From: Thermoproteota archaeon
Lineage (GTDB): Archaea > Korarchaeota > JAOZGF01
Direction: 5' to 3'
NCBI GenBank assembly: GCA_027491845.1
Contig: JAOZGF010000023.1
Coordinates: 1-7,724, forward strand
DNA: 7,724 nucleotides
In this document: positions 1 through 5,470 of the stretch, piece after piece
Layout of the letters: each line of letters starts with the position of its first letter
Numbering within the stretch: position 1 is the first letter of the stretch
The notes under the pieces: generated by a model
Told to the model about the DNA's origin: nothing
Databases searched by the model: none
What the model saw: only the letters and a program-made list of their open reading frames with translations
Program-made: the position numbers and the translations under genes

Positions 1-34
1 AGACTTGTATGAGGCTGTTAAGGTAGCAAGATAA
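1..34 (+). CDS. hisA: C-terminal tail of a protein, probably HisA (partial)
   Basis: The left edge cuts a plus-strand reading frame that codes [10 protein letters not shown] and stops at TAA (32-34). Only ten residues are visible, so sequence alone does not identify it. HisA (ProFAR isomerase, which makes the substrate of HisF) is the best guess because hisA often lies directly before hisF and HisA proteins commonly end in a helix containing a similar 'LYEA' pattern. The next gene begins within about 20 bases, which fits an operon. This identification is inference from gene order. Confidence 0.45.
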   Translation, partial: DLYEAVKVAR

Positions 35-51
35 AGGTGTTGGGTGGTTGG

Positions 52-855
52 TTGGCGTTATCTAAAAGGATAATTCCATGCTTAGACGTGGATCATGGAA
101 GGGTTGTTAAGGGGGTTAAGTTTAAGAATTTAAGGGATTCAGGCGATCCAGCTGAGCTTGGTAAAAGATACAGTGATTCAGGGGCAGACGAACTTGTTTT
201 TCTCGACGTAACAGCTTCACCAGAGAAAAGAAAAATACTTAAGAAAGTTGTTAGGAAAGTTGCAGAAACGCTTACGATTCCGTTCACGGTGGGAGGAGGG
301 ATTAGAAATCTGGAGGATGCAAGGGAAATATTGTGCAATGGGGCGGATAAGGTTTCGGTTAATACTGCTGTAGTGCTCAAACCAAGGCTTGTTAAGGAAC
401 TGTCAAGCGTTTTCGGAAGCCAATGCGTTGTCGTGGCTATTGACGCGAAGAGAAACTACGAAATCTTCGAAGGCAAGAGGACAATAGAAACCAGAGAAGG
501 CAGGTGTTGGTTTGAGGTTTACATTTATGGTGGGAGGAAACCGACAGGTATTGATGCGCTTCAATGGGCTGAAGAGGCTTACAGGCTTGGTGCAGGTGAA
601 CTTCTGGTTACTTCGATGGACAGGGATGGTACGAAGTTAGGTTATGACTTGGAACTTACAAGGGCCGTGTCTGAATTGGTTGATATACCTGTTATAGCAA
701 GCGGGGGGGCGGGCGAACCTAAGCACCTCTATGAAGCATTCACTATAGGTAAAGCAGATGCGGCGCTTGCAGCATCAATATTTCATTATAACCAGTTTCC
801 CATTCCTGCGGTTAAAAAATACTTAAAAGAAAGAGGTGTAAACGTGAGGATATGA
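52..855 (+). CDS. hisF: Imidazole glycerol phosphate synthase, cyclase subunit HisF
   Basis: HisF is the (beta-alpha)8-barrel cyclase that uses ammonia delivered by HisH to turn PRFAR into imidazole glycerol phosphate and AICAR. Numbered from the TTG at 52, the protein has 267 residues. Visible motifs are KRIIPCLDV near the N-terminus with the catalytic Asp12, [14 protein letters not shown] with the second catalytic Asp131, [15 protein letters not shown], and the family ending GVNVRI. An insertion of about 20 residues (roughly 135-156, containing [11 protein letters not shown]) precedes the GGRKPTG motif; it is absent from Thermotoga HisF, and I regard it as an archaeal form. The start is TTG 52, because it gives MALSKR, which matches the family N-terminus, and GGTG lies 5 bases upstream. 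A GTG at 37 would add five residues. The 3' end overlaps hisI by 4 bases. No hisH is visible in the window. Confidence 0.95.
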   Translation: MALSKRIIPCLDVDHGRVVKGVKFKNLRDSGDPAELGKRYSDSGADELVFLDVTASPEKRKILKKVVRKVAETLTIPFTVGGGIRNLEDAREILCNGADKVSVNTAVVLKPRLVKELSSVFGSQCVVVAIDAKRNYEIFEGKRTIETREGRCWFEVYIYGGRKPTGIDALQWAEEAYRLGAGELLVTSMDRDGTKLGYDLELTRAVSELVDIPVIASGGAGEPKHLYEAFTIGKADAALAASIFHYNQFPIPAVKKYLKERGVNVRI

Positions 856-1187
856 AAGAAGTAAAAATAGAAGAGTTAGATTTCAACAAGATGGGTTCTC
901 TTATACCCGCCATTGTTCAAGACGAAAAAACAAAGGAAGTTTTGATGCTTGCATACGTGAGCAAGGAATCTTTAAAGAAGACCCTAGAAACAGGTTACAC
1001 GCACTTCTGGAGTAGATCAAGAAGGAAAATTTGGATGAAGGGAGAAACTTCAGGAAACACGCAGAGGATTAAGAAAGTCCTTGTGGACTGCGATTATGAT
1101 GCAATTCTCTTTGTTGTGGATCAAAAAGGCCCTGCATGCCATACAGGAGAGAAAACGTGCTTCCACAACACTTTAAAGAATAAATGA
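852..1187 (+). CDS. hisI: Phosphoribosyl-AMP cyclohydrolase HisI
   Basis: HisI opens the adenine ring of phosphoribosyl-AMP, the third step of histidine synthesis, in the cytoplasm. The 111-residue protein is the stand-alone cyclohydrolase with no fused HisE pyrophosphohydrolase, the usual archaeal form. It shows LIPAIVQD and VLMLAYV near the N-terminus, HFWSRSR (51-57), and KGETSGNTQ (63-71). The metal site is DCDYD (79-83), giving acidic residues D79, D81 and D83 plus Cys80. Further on come Cys96 in GPACHTG and Cys103. The 16- and 7-residue spacing of the three cysteines matches the zinc ligands described for the Methanothermobacter enzyme. ATG 852 overlaps the hisF stop (ATGA), so the two genes are probably translationally coupled. 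Seventeen bases separate it from the next gene. Confidence 0.96.
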   Translation: MKEVKIEELDFNKMGSLIPAIVQDEKTKEVLMLAYVSKESLKKTLETGYTHFWSRSRRKIWMKGETSGNTQRIKKVLVDCDYDAILFVVDQKGPACHTGEKTCFHNTLKNK

Positions 1188-1204
1188 CGACTACGTGAAG
1201 GAAC

Positions 1205-1990
1205 TTGAAAAACAACGTGCTTGGCAACAAGATCCTAGTGAGCTTAATTTCTCTAGTTTTAGTTAGCTTAACGCAGTGCTCCTGCAACCCTAAACCTGCC
1301 TTTGAACTGAAGCCAAACGAGTCGTTTACCTATGGTAACTATACGTTTACATATTTCCATCCAAGAAAGTTTTCAGGGTATCTACACTGGAAAACAATCG
1401 ATGGAAGAGATTTGGGAGTAGCTGACGTAATTGTACCTTGTGCACATGGCTTCTGCGGTAGAATCGACCCAGCCAAAAAAACGTATTATGTGGAAGACAG
1501 AAGGAACCCCCTGTTTTCTTTCAATTTCTATAGGGCAGGTGACGTTGTGTTGAACGGCTCAATATATATTTACAACATAACTTTCTATAGAGACGAACCA
1601 CTAAACAGCAGCTTGGAGATAATTGTTAGGGAAGGTAGAATTTACCTGCATAATAGAGGACAGCTAAGGACGAATTATTTTTACCTCATCATGGAAACAG
1701 GGGAGAAGGGTGAAGGAACAATCAATGGGGAAACGACGAAGGAACTTTTCATAAAAAGTAACGGAAACATAACTTTGAATTTAACCTATTACTCCTTTGT
1801 TAAAGAGAAAACAATTAACGGCGTTGAAAGTCTCCTGTATTCCGAGACAACAGCCCTCATTCCCATTCAAAATAGAAAGGAAAGGATGTTTAGCACTGAA
1901 TTACTATTTCTCCTACTTTTGGTTTTAGTTGTGATGTTGTTGTTTAGGAAAACGTTGAAAACGCAGCTAGGTAAGAGAGTGAAGGTTTAA
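1205..1990 (+). CDS. Unrecognised secreted, membrane-anchored, probably glycosylated protein
   Basis: I do not recognise a family. The 261-residue product has a signal-peptide-like start (Lys2, Lys9, hydrophobic 10-22). A polar, beta-rich extracytoplasmic region follows, about 28-225. One transmembrane helix (232-247) and a short basic tail (RK, K, KR, K) end the protein, predicting an outside domain anchored at its C-terminus. Seven N-X-S/T sequons are present (Asn38, 45, 117, 124, 134, 188, 192), all in the outside domain, as expected for an archaeal surface glycoprotein. The four cysteines form two close pairs: Cys25/Cys27 at the end of the signal region and Cys79/Cys84 in PCAHGFC. The context of Cys25 (LTQC) is a poor lipobox. 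The start is uncertain: TTG 1205 is the first in-frame choice after a stop, with GTGA 6 bases upstream, and GTG 1217 is possible. It lies 17 bases after hisI, so it may be co-transcribed with the his genes. Confidence 0.75.
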   Translation: MKNNVLGNKILVSLISLVLVSLTQCSCNPKPAFELKPNESFTYGNYTFTYFHPRKFSGYLHWKTIDGRDLGVADVIVPCAHGFCGRIDPAKKTYYVEDRRNPLFSFNFYRAGDVVLNGSIYIYNITFYRDEPLNSSLEIIVREGRIYLHNRGQLRTNYFYLIMETGEKGEGTINGETTKELFIKSNGNITLNLTYYSFVKEKTINGVESLLYSETTALIPIQNRKERMFSTELLFLLLLVLVVMLLFRKTLKTQLGKRVKV

Positions 1991-1993
1991 ATA
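1979..1993 (+). promoter_or_regulatory. Candidate archaeal TATA/BRE promoter before the AIM24-family gene
   Basis: TTTAAATA at 1986-1993 closely fits the archaeal TATA box and is preceded by purine-rich GTGAAGG, which could serve as a BRE. It overlaps the stop codon of the upstream gene. With the usual spacing of about 25 bases, transcription would begin near 2014-2017. That fits a short leader before ATG 2046 and lies at or past ATG 2013. This is inference from sequence pattern only. Confidence 0.35.
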
Positions 1994-2045
1994 AAAAGAA
2001 GGAAGAAACTAAATGAGAAAAAAAACTTTTTCGAGGAAAAGTGAA

Positions 2046-2744
2046 ATGCGGTACGAGATTAAATATAGGCCTTCTTATTCCCTACTCGTCGTGAGACTGG
2101 ATCCAGAGGAAGTGATAACTGCTGAAGCAGGAGCCATGACCTACATGACCCCTAACATCGAAATGAAAACCAGGATGAGAGAAGGCCTCTTTGAAACATT
2201 GAAGCTTAAACTACTTGGAGGACAAAGCTTCTTTGTTAACGATTACATTTCAAGGGAAAGAGAAGGAGAAATAGGCTTGGTTTCAGCTCCATTAGGCGAC
2301 ATTGTAAAACTTGAAGTAACAAGTGACCGCGGATACATAATCCAGAAGTCATCCTACATAGCTTCAACCCCAACCATCGACCTCGACGTGAAGTGGCAGG
2401 GCTTTGTTAAAGGCATATTCGGGCAAGGCCTCTTTATGATTAAAACAAGGGGGATAGGTGATTTGTTTTTGAATGCTTTTGGCGCAATAGATAAGCACGA
2501 CCTACTGCCAGGGGAAAAACTGGTGGTGGGCAACTTTCACCTGGTTGCTTTCACCGATACATGCAATTACAGGGTGAAGAGGCTAGGTGGATTAAAAGAA
2601 TTTGTTTTGTCCGGGGAAGGGCTTGTTGTTGAAATAGAGGGACCAGGGGAAGTTTACTTGCAAACGAAAAACCTGGCTGAATTCGCTGATTGGCTTTGGT
2701 ACGTGATAGAACCTAAAGTTAGGTCAATGACAGGGGCGAGGTAA
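2046..2744 (+). CDS. AIM24 / TIGR00266 family protein
   Basis: This 232-residue protein belongs to the AIM24 (formerly DUF124, TIGR00266) family: soluble, beta-rich proteins related to yeast mitochondrial AIM24, with no established biochemical role in archaea. Family patterns run the full length: AEAGAMTYMTPNIEM (26-40), LLGGQSFFVNDY (56-67), GFVKGIFGQGLF (119-130), SGEGLVVEIEGPGEVYLQTKN (189-209) and a tryptophan-containing end (WLWYV). There is no signal peptide or membrane helix. The frame opens earlier, at ATG 2013, but those 11 extra residues are basic, are written over an A8/T5 stretch, and do not resemble the family N-terminus. ATG 2046 gives MRYEIKYRPSYSLL, which does, and has GAGG 9 bases upstream; a TATA-like element is placed to give it a short leader. 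ATG 2013 remains possible, with AAGGAAG before it. The gene converges with the ABC ATPase gene across a 25-base gap. Confidence 0.87.
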   Translation: MRYEIKYRPSYSLLVVRLDPEEVITAEAGAMTYMTPNIEMKTRMREGLFETLKLKLLGGQSFFVNDYISREREGEIGLVSAPLGDIVKLEVTSDRGYIIQKSSYIASTPTIDLDVKWQGFVKGIFGQGLFMIKTRGIGDLFLNAFGAIDKHDLLPGEKLVVGNFHLVAFTDTCNYRVKRLGGLKEFVLSGEGLVVEIEGPGEVYLQTKNLAEFADWLWYVIEPKVRSMTGAR

Positions 2745-2769
2745 CAGGTTTTTCCTATTATTGCCTTAA
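2745..2769 (+). terminator. Possible T-rich terminator after the AIM24-family gene
   Basis: The short convergent gap contains a T5 run on the plus strand (2749-2753) a few bases after the stop codon. Archaeal transcription often stops at such T-rich stretches without a hairpin. One short run is weak evidence. I see no matching T-run for the opposing ATPase gene. Confidence 0.25.
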
Positions 2770-3546
2770 CTAAATTACGGACGCCTTTTCTACTTCCTTC
2801 CTAAGAGACCTTAAAACTTCCTTTCTGATTTCCACGAATTCAGGACTCGTTCTGTCTCTAGGCCTCTTTAGCGTTACAGGGAACTCCTCCTTTATTGTGG
2901 AGGGTAAGGCAGTCATTAATAGTACTCTGTCTGCGAGGAAAACTGCCTCGTCTACGCTGTGTGTCACAAAAATAACTGTTTTCCTTGTTTTTTCCCATAT
3001 GGATATTATTTCTTCCTGCAACGTGTTTCTTGTTTGTGCGTCAAGGTAAACGAATGGTTCATCCATGAGCAATACGTCGGGGTCTGTGGCTAGAGACCTG
3101 GCTAAAGTAACTCTTTTCTCCATCCCGCCTGACAGTTCGTGCGGATAGTTTTCAGAGAATTTCTCCATGCCCACTAGGGACAAATACTTTAAAGCTATTT
3201 CTTTCCTCTGTTCTTTTGGGACACCCTTTAGTTCAAGGCCGAACTCAACGTTCTTCAAGACAGTCCTCCAAGGGAAGAGCGAAGGCTTTTGAAACATGAA
3301 CCCTACGCCACCCCTATTTTCAACGTTCACCTTTACAATGCCCTTATCCTGCCTTTCCAGTCCTGAAATTATTCTCAAAAGGGTTGTCTTTCCGCATCCA
3401 GTTGGGCCTAACAAACAAACGAATTCCCCTTTCTTAACGTGAAAGGATATTCCATTTAGAACCTTGATTTCCCTTCCTTTAACCCCTAGAAAAGACTTGT
3501 GGACGTCTATTACCTCAATCAATACTTTATTTTTAGGGTCATGCAT
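2770..3546 (-). CDS. ABC importer ATPase, NitT/TauT (SsuB/TauB-like) family
   Basis: This is the nucleotide-binding subunit of an importer, working as a cytoplasmic dimer on the permease encoded at 4645-5436. The 258-residue protein has every ATPase motif: Walker A GPTGCGKTT (47-55), Q-loop Gln86 in FQKPSLFPW, signature LSGGMEKR (138-145; LSGGM is usual in this subfamily), Walker B VLLMDEP (158-164) and the switch His196 in FVTHS. The D-loop region reads FVYLDA where F-x-ALDA is usual, a mild variation. FQKPSLFPW and the LSGGM signature point to the nitrate/sulfonate/taurine/thiamine-precursor group. The substrate cannot be read from an ATPase. The start is ATG at 3546 with AGAGGA about 8 bases upstream on the minus strand. 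The gene diverges from the binding protein-permease pair, and the shared 110-base gap suggests joint control. Confidence 0.94.
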   Translation of the reverse strand: MHDPKNKVLIEVIDVHKSFLGVKGREIKVLNGISFHVKKGEFVCLLGPTGCGKTTLLRIISGLERQDKGIVKVNVENRGGVGFMFQKPSLFPWRTVLKNVEFGLELKGVPKEQRKEIALKYLSLVGMEKFSENYPHELSGGMEKRVTLARSLATDPDVLLMDEPFVYLDAQTRNTLQEEIISIWEKTRKTVIFVTHSVDEAVFLADRVLLMTALPSTIKEEFPVTLKRPRDRTSPEFVEIRKEVLRSLRKEVEKASVI

Positions 3547-3599
3547 TTAGTTTTCCTCTCTTAGCAATTCTCATGATTTTCTCAGGCTATGTCTCCTTT

Positions 3600-3620
3600 G
3601 AAAAAATTTTAATTAAAATA
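3600..3620. promoter_or_regulatory. Candidate bidirectional promoter / palindrome between divergent ABC genes
   Basis: The gap between the ATPase gene and the binding-protein gene holds a perfect 14-bp palindrome, ATTTTAATTAAAAT (3606-3619), preceded by GAAAAA (3600-3605). Read on the plus strand, GAAAAA followed by TTTTAATTA looks like an archaeal BRE plus TATA, and transcription would start near 3636, about 20 bases before ATG 3657. The palindrome presents the same TATA-like core on the minus strand, giving a leader of about 40 bases for the ATPase gene. It could also be an operator for a dimeric repressor, since archaeal regulators often block TATA access. A second TTTAAA lies at 3625-3630. 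All of this is inferred from pattern and position. Confidence 0.4.
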
Positions 3621-3641
3621 GTCCTTTAAACAAGAATAGTT

Positions 3642-3648
3642 AGGAGGT
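3642..3648 (+). promoter_or_regulatory. Strong ribosome binding site of the binding-protein gene
   Basis: AGGAGGT is a full-strength Shine-Dalgarno sequence placed 8 bases before ATG 3657. It fixes that start and shows the transcript carries a leader. It is the strongest such site in the window and fits high production of the binding protein relative to its partners. Confidence 0.65.
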
Positions 3649-3656
3649 TCTCGCTA

Positions 3657-4643
3657 ATGAGGAAATCCATTATTGCATCAATTATCTTGTTCTTAATCAT
3701 TGTATTCGTTCTCCTTGGTTTATATTTGTTTGTTTATTCTTCAAGGCCTAAAACAGTGAGGCTAGGTTATCTCAGGGCGGATTTACATCAACTGGCTGTT
3801 TATGTGGCTATTGAGAAGAAATGGTTTGAGGAGGAAGGAATAAAACTGTCTGTAAGCCAATTTATAAATGGAAACGAAGAAATGGATGCCTTCATGGCCG
3901 GAGCACTCGACATAGGCTACTTAGGCACTGCACCTGCCTCAGTTAAGAGAATTAATGCAGGAGCACCCATCACGTTGGTTGCAGGGGTTAATGTGGAAGG
4001 ATCAGCCATTGTTGTGAGAAAAAATCAAGGAATAAGTTCTCTTCTAGACCTAAAAGGTAAAACTGTTGCAGTCCCTGGCTTCGGAAACGTTCAGCATTTC
4101 CTGTTGTTAATGGCTTTAGAGAAAGCAGGGTTAACGGAAAAGGATGTAGCCATAACCAGGATTCCGTTTTCAGATATGGAGGATGCCTTAAGGGCTGGGG
4201 AAATAGATGCTTTCATTGTCTGGGAGCCTTGGGCCTCTGCAGCTGTAGAGCATGGTGTGGGCGACATATTAATAACTTCAGACAAAATATGGAGACAGCA
4301 TCCCTGCTGTGTCGTCGCCGTAGACAATGGGTTCCTAAGGGAAAATAAGGAGATAGTAAAAAAAATAATTGAAATCCACATAAAGGCCACTCATTACATA
4401 AGTAACCCTCAGAATCATGATGAAATTGTTAAGATTGCATCGAAATACTGTAATTTGCCGGGTCAGGTTATCGAGGAAGCGATGAAACATATTACCTACG
4501 TTTCAAGCCTTAACGTTGATGGCATAAAGACGTATGTCAGTAAATTGGTTGAATACGGTTACATTGAAGAAGAGAAAGTCCCTGAGGACTTAAAGGGCTT
4601 TATGGAAACCTTTGTTTCAACAGAGTTTCTGAAAGGAAGTTAA
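3657..4643 (+). CDS. ABC importer substrate-binding protein, NMT1/SsuA/TauA-like
   Basis: This is the extracytoplasmic receptor of the importer. The 328-residue protein has a basic start and one long hydrophobic segment (5-27) with no lipobox, so it is probably held by an uncleaved N-terminal helix. From about 33 to 320 it has the two-lobed fold of the NMT1/SsuA family: VRLGYLRADLHQLAVYVA (34-51), KKWFEEEGIKL, MDAFMAGALDIGYLGTAPA (76-94), a first-lobe hinge at DLKGKTVAVPGFG (131-143), and ALRAGEIDAFIVWEPWAS (178-194). Family members bind sulfonates, taurine, nitrate or thiamine precursors; I cannot choose between these. An uncommon point is HPCC (215-218), two adjacent cysteines beside a histidine where the second half of the binding cleft is expected. 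The permease gene follows after one base, so the two are surely co-transcribed. Confidence 0.93.
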   Translation: MRKSIIASIILFLIIVFVLLGLYLFVYSSRPKTVRLGYLRADLHQLAVYVAIEKKWFEEEGIKLSVSQFINGNEEMDAFMAGALDIGYLGTAPASVKRINAGAPITLVAGVNVEGSAIVVRKNQGISSLLDLKGKTVAVPGFGNVQHFLLLMALEKAGLTEKDVAITRIPFSDMEDALRAGEIDAFIVWEPWASAAVEHGVGDILITSDKIWRQHPCCVVAVDNGFLRENKEIVKKIIEIHIKATHYISNPQNHDEIVKIASKYCNLPGQVIEEAMKHITYVSSLNVDGIKTYVSKLVEYGYIEEEKVPEDLKGFMETFVSTEFLKGS

Positions 4644-4644
4644 C

Positions 4645-5436
4645 ATGAAAGGTAAGGAAAGAGTTATCCAAGCTTTATCTATCCTGTCAGCCTTAACTTT
4701 ATGGGAAATCCTAATTGATTTTTTCCGTGAACTCGGCGTCACGCGAGCCCATTTTATTCCTTCCCCGGTTGAAGTTGGACAAGCTTTTTTAAAGTTAGCC
4801 TTTGAGGGTGACTCTTTTGGAACCTCCCTCGCAGTACACACAGTTTATTCCGTTGAAAGGGTTTTGGCTGGTTTCGCTTTATCTGTAGCCGTCGGTGTTC
4901 CATTAGGCATCTTTATTGGCAGGGTAAGGACCTTGGAATATTTTTTTACGCCCATTGAAGTAATTCGCCACATACCGCCTATAGCGTGGATTCCCTTTGC
5001 TATAATACTCTTAGGAATAGGTTTACCCTCTTACATGTTCATAATATTCCTAGGAGGCTTCTTTCCGGTTGTCTTGAACACTGTTAACGGGATCAGGGGG
5101 GTATCAGACGTTCACATTGACGTTGCAAAGATATTTGGAGGAAGAGAGAAAGAAATTTTGATTAAAGTGATGTTGCCAAGCGCCCTGCCACAAATTTTTA
5201 CAGGGGTAAGAGTTGGATTGGGTGTTTCTTGGATGTGTTTAATAGCTGCGGAGTTCATGGGTGTTAAGGGGATCGTTCCAGTTGGTCTGGGACAGCTTAT
5301 AATTTTGATGGATGACATTGGATACCTCGCTGGAATGATAGTGGGCATGGCCACCATAGGTTTCGTTGGTTTTCTCATTAATGAGGCTTTCTTGTTATTG
5401 GAGAATAGGCTGTTAAAATGGAAGAGGAAATTGTAG
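4645..5436 (+). CDS. ABC importer permease, NitT/TauT (SsuC/TauC-like) family
   Basis: This is the membrane channel subunit, probably a homodimer. The 263-residue length and pattern are typical of SsuC/TauC permeases. The first membrane helix lies at about 8-26, followed by FIPSPVEV (37-44), then HTVYSVERVLAGFALSVAVG (65-84) opening the transmembrane domain, and further hydrophobic segments near 103-125, 127-147, 190-205 and 222-250. NGIRGV...DVAKIFGGREKEI (148-171) followed by LPSALPQIFTGVRVGLG (177-193) is the cytoplasmic EAA-type loop that docks onto the ATPase. The start is ATG 4645, one base after the binding-protein stop, with AAGGAAGT inside the end of that gene as ribosome binding site, so translation is probably coupled. 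Arginine codons include several CGN forms, but most are AGG, so there is no clear sign of foreign origin. It converges with pyrC across 34 bases. Confidence 0.94.
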   Translation: MKGKERVIQALSILSALTLWEILIDFFRELGVTRAHFIPSPVEVGQAFLKLAFEGDSFGTSLAVHTVYSVERVLAGFALSVAVGVPLGIFIGRVRTLEYFFTPIEVIRHIPPIAWIPFAIILLGIGLPSYMFIIFLGGFFPVVLNTVNGIRGVSDVHIDVAKIFGGREKEILIKVMLPSALPQIFTGVRVGLGVSWMCLIAAEFMGVKGIVPVGLGQLIILMDDIGYLAGMIVGMATIGFVGFLINEAFLLLENRLLKWKRKL

Positions 5437-5470
5437 GACTTTCAAGGTTAACGATAACTAGCAGTGTGGG

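Noticed and set aside
93..380. Minus-strand open frame of 95 codons inside hisF
   Set aside because: It lies wholly opposite a clear hisF, has a serine/threonine/leucine-rich composition typical of antisense reading, and matches no family pattern.
703..709. Run of seven G in hisF, considered as a slippage or frameshift site
   Set aside because: It encodes the conserved ASGGAG motif and the frame is intact on both sides, so it is explained by the glycine codons.
1069..1287. Minus-strand open frame crossing the hisI / glycoprotein-like gene junction
   Set aside because: It overlaps the conserved zinc-motif end of hisI on the other strand and has no recognisable domain or convincing upstream signals.
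1274..1292. Lipobox for the unrecognised surface protein (context of Cys25)
   Set aside because: The residue before the cysteine is Gln where a small residue is required, and the protein already has a C-terminal membrane helix.
3138..3153. LSGGM in place of LSGGQ as a defective ATPase signature
   Set aside because: LSGGM is the usual form in SsuB/TauB-type ATPases, and all other catalytic motifs are present.
4091..4841. Minus-strand open frames (4091-4390, 4617-4841) under the binding-protein and permease genes
   Set aside because: Both are opposite well-supported genes, including across their junction, and read as antisense shadows.
5112..5378. Minus-strand open frame of 88 codons inside the permease gene
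   Set aside because: It covers the EAA-loop region of the permease in antisense and has a proline/isoleucine-rich composition with no domain.
5437..5470. Hairpin terminator in the convergent gap between the permease and pyrC
   Set aside because: Only a 4-bp GTTA/TAAC stem is visible with no T-run on either strand, so it is too weak to call.
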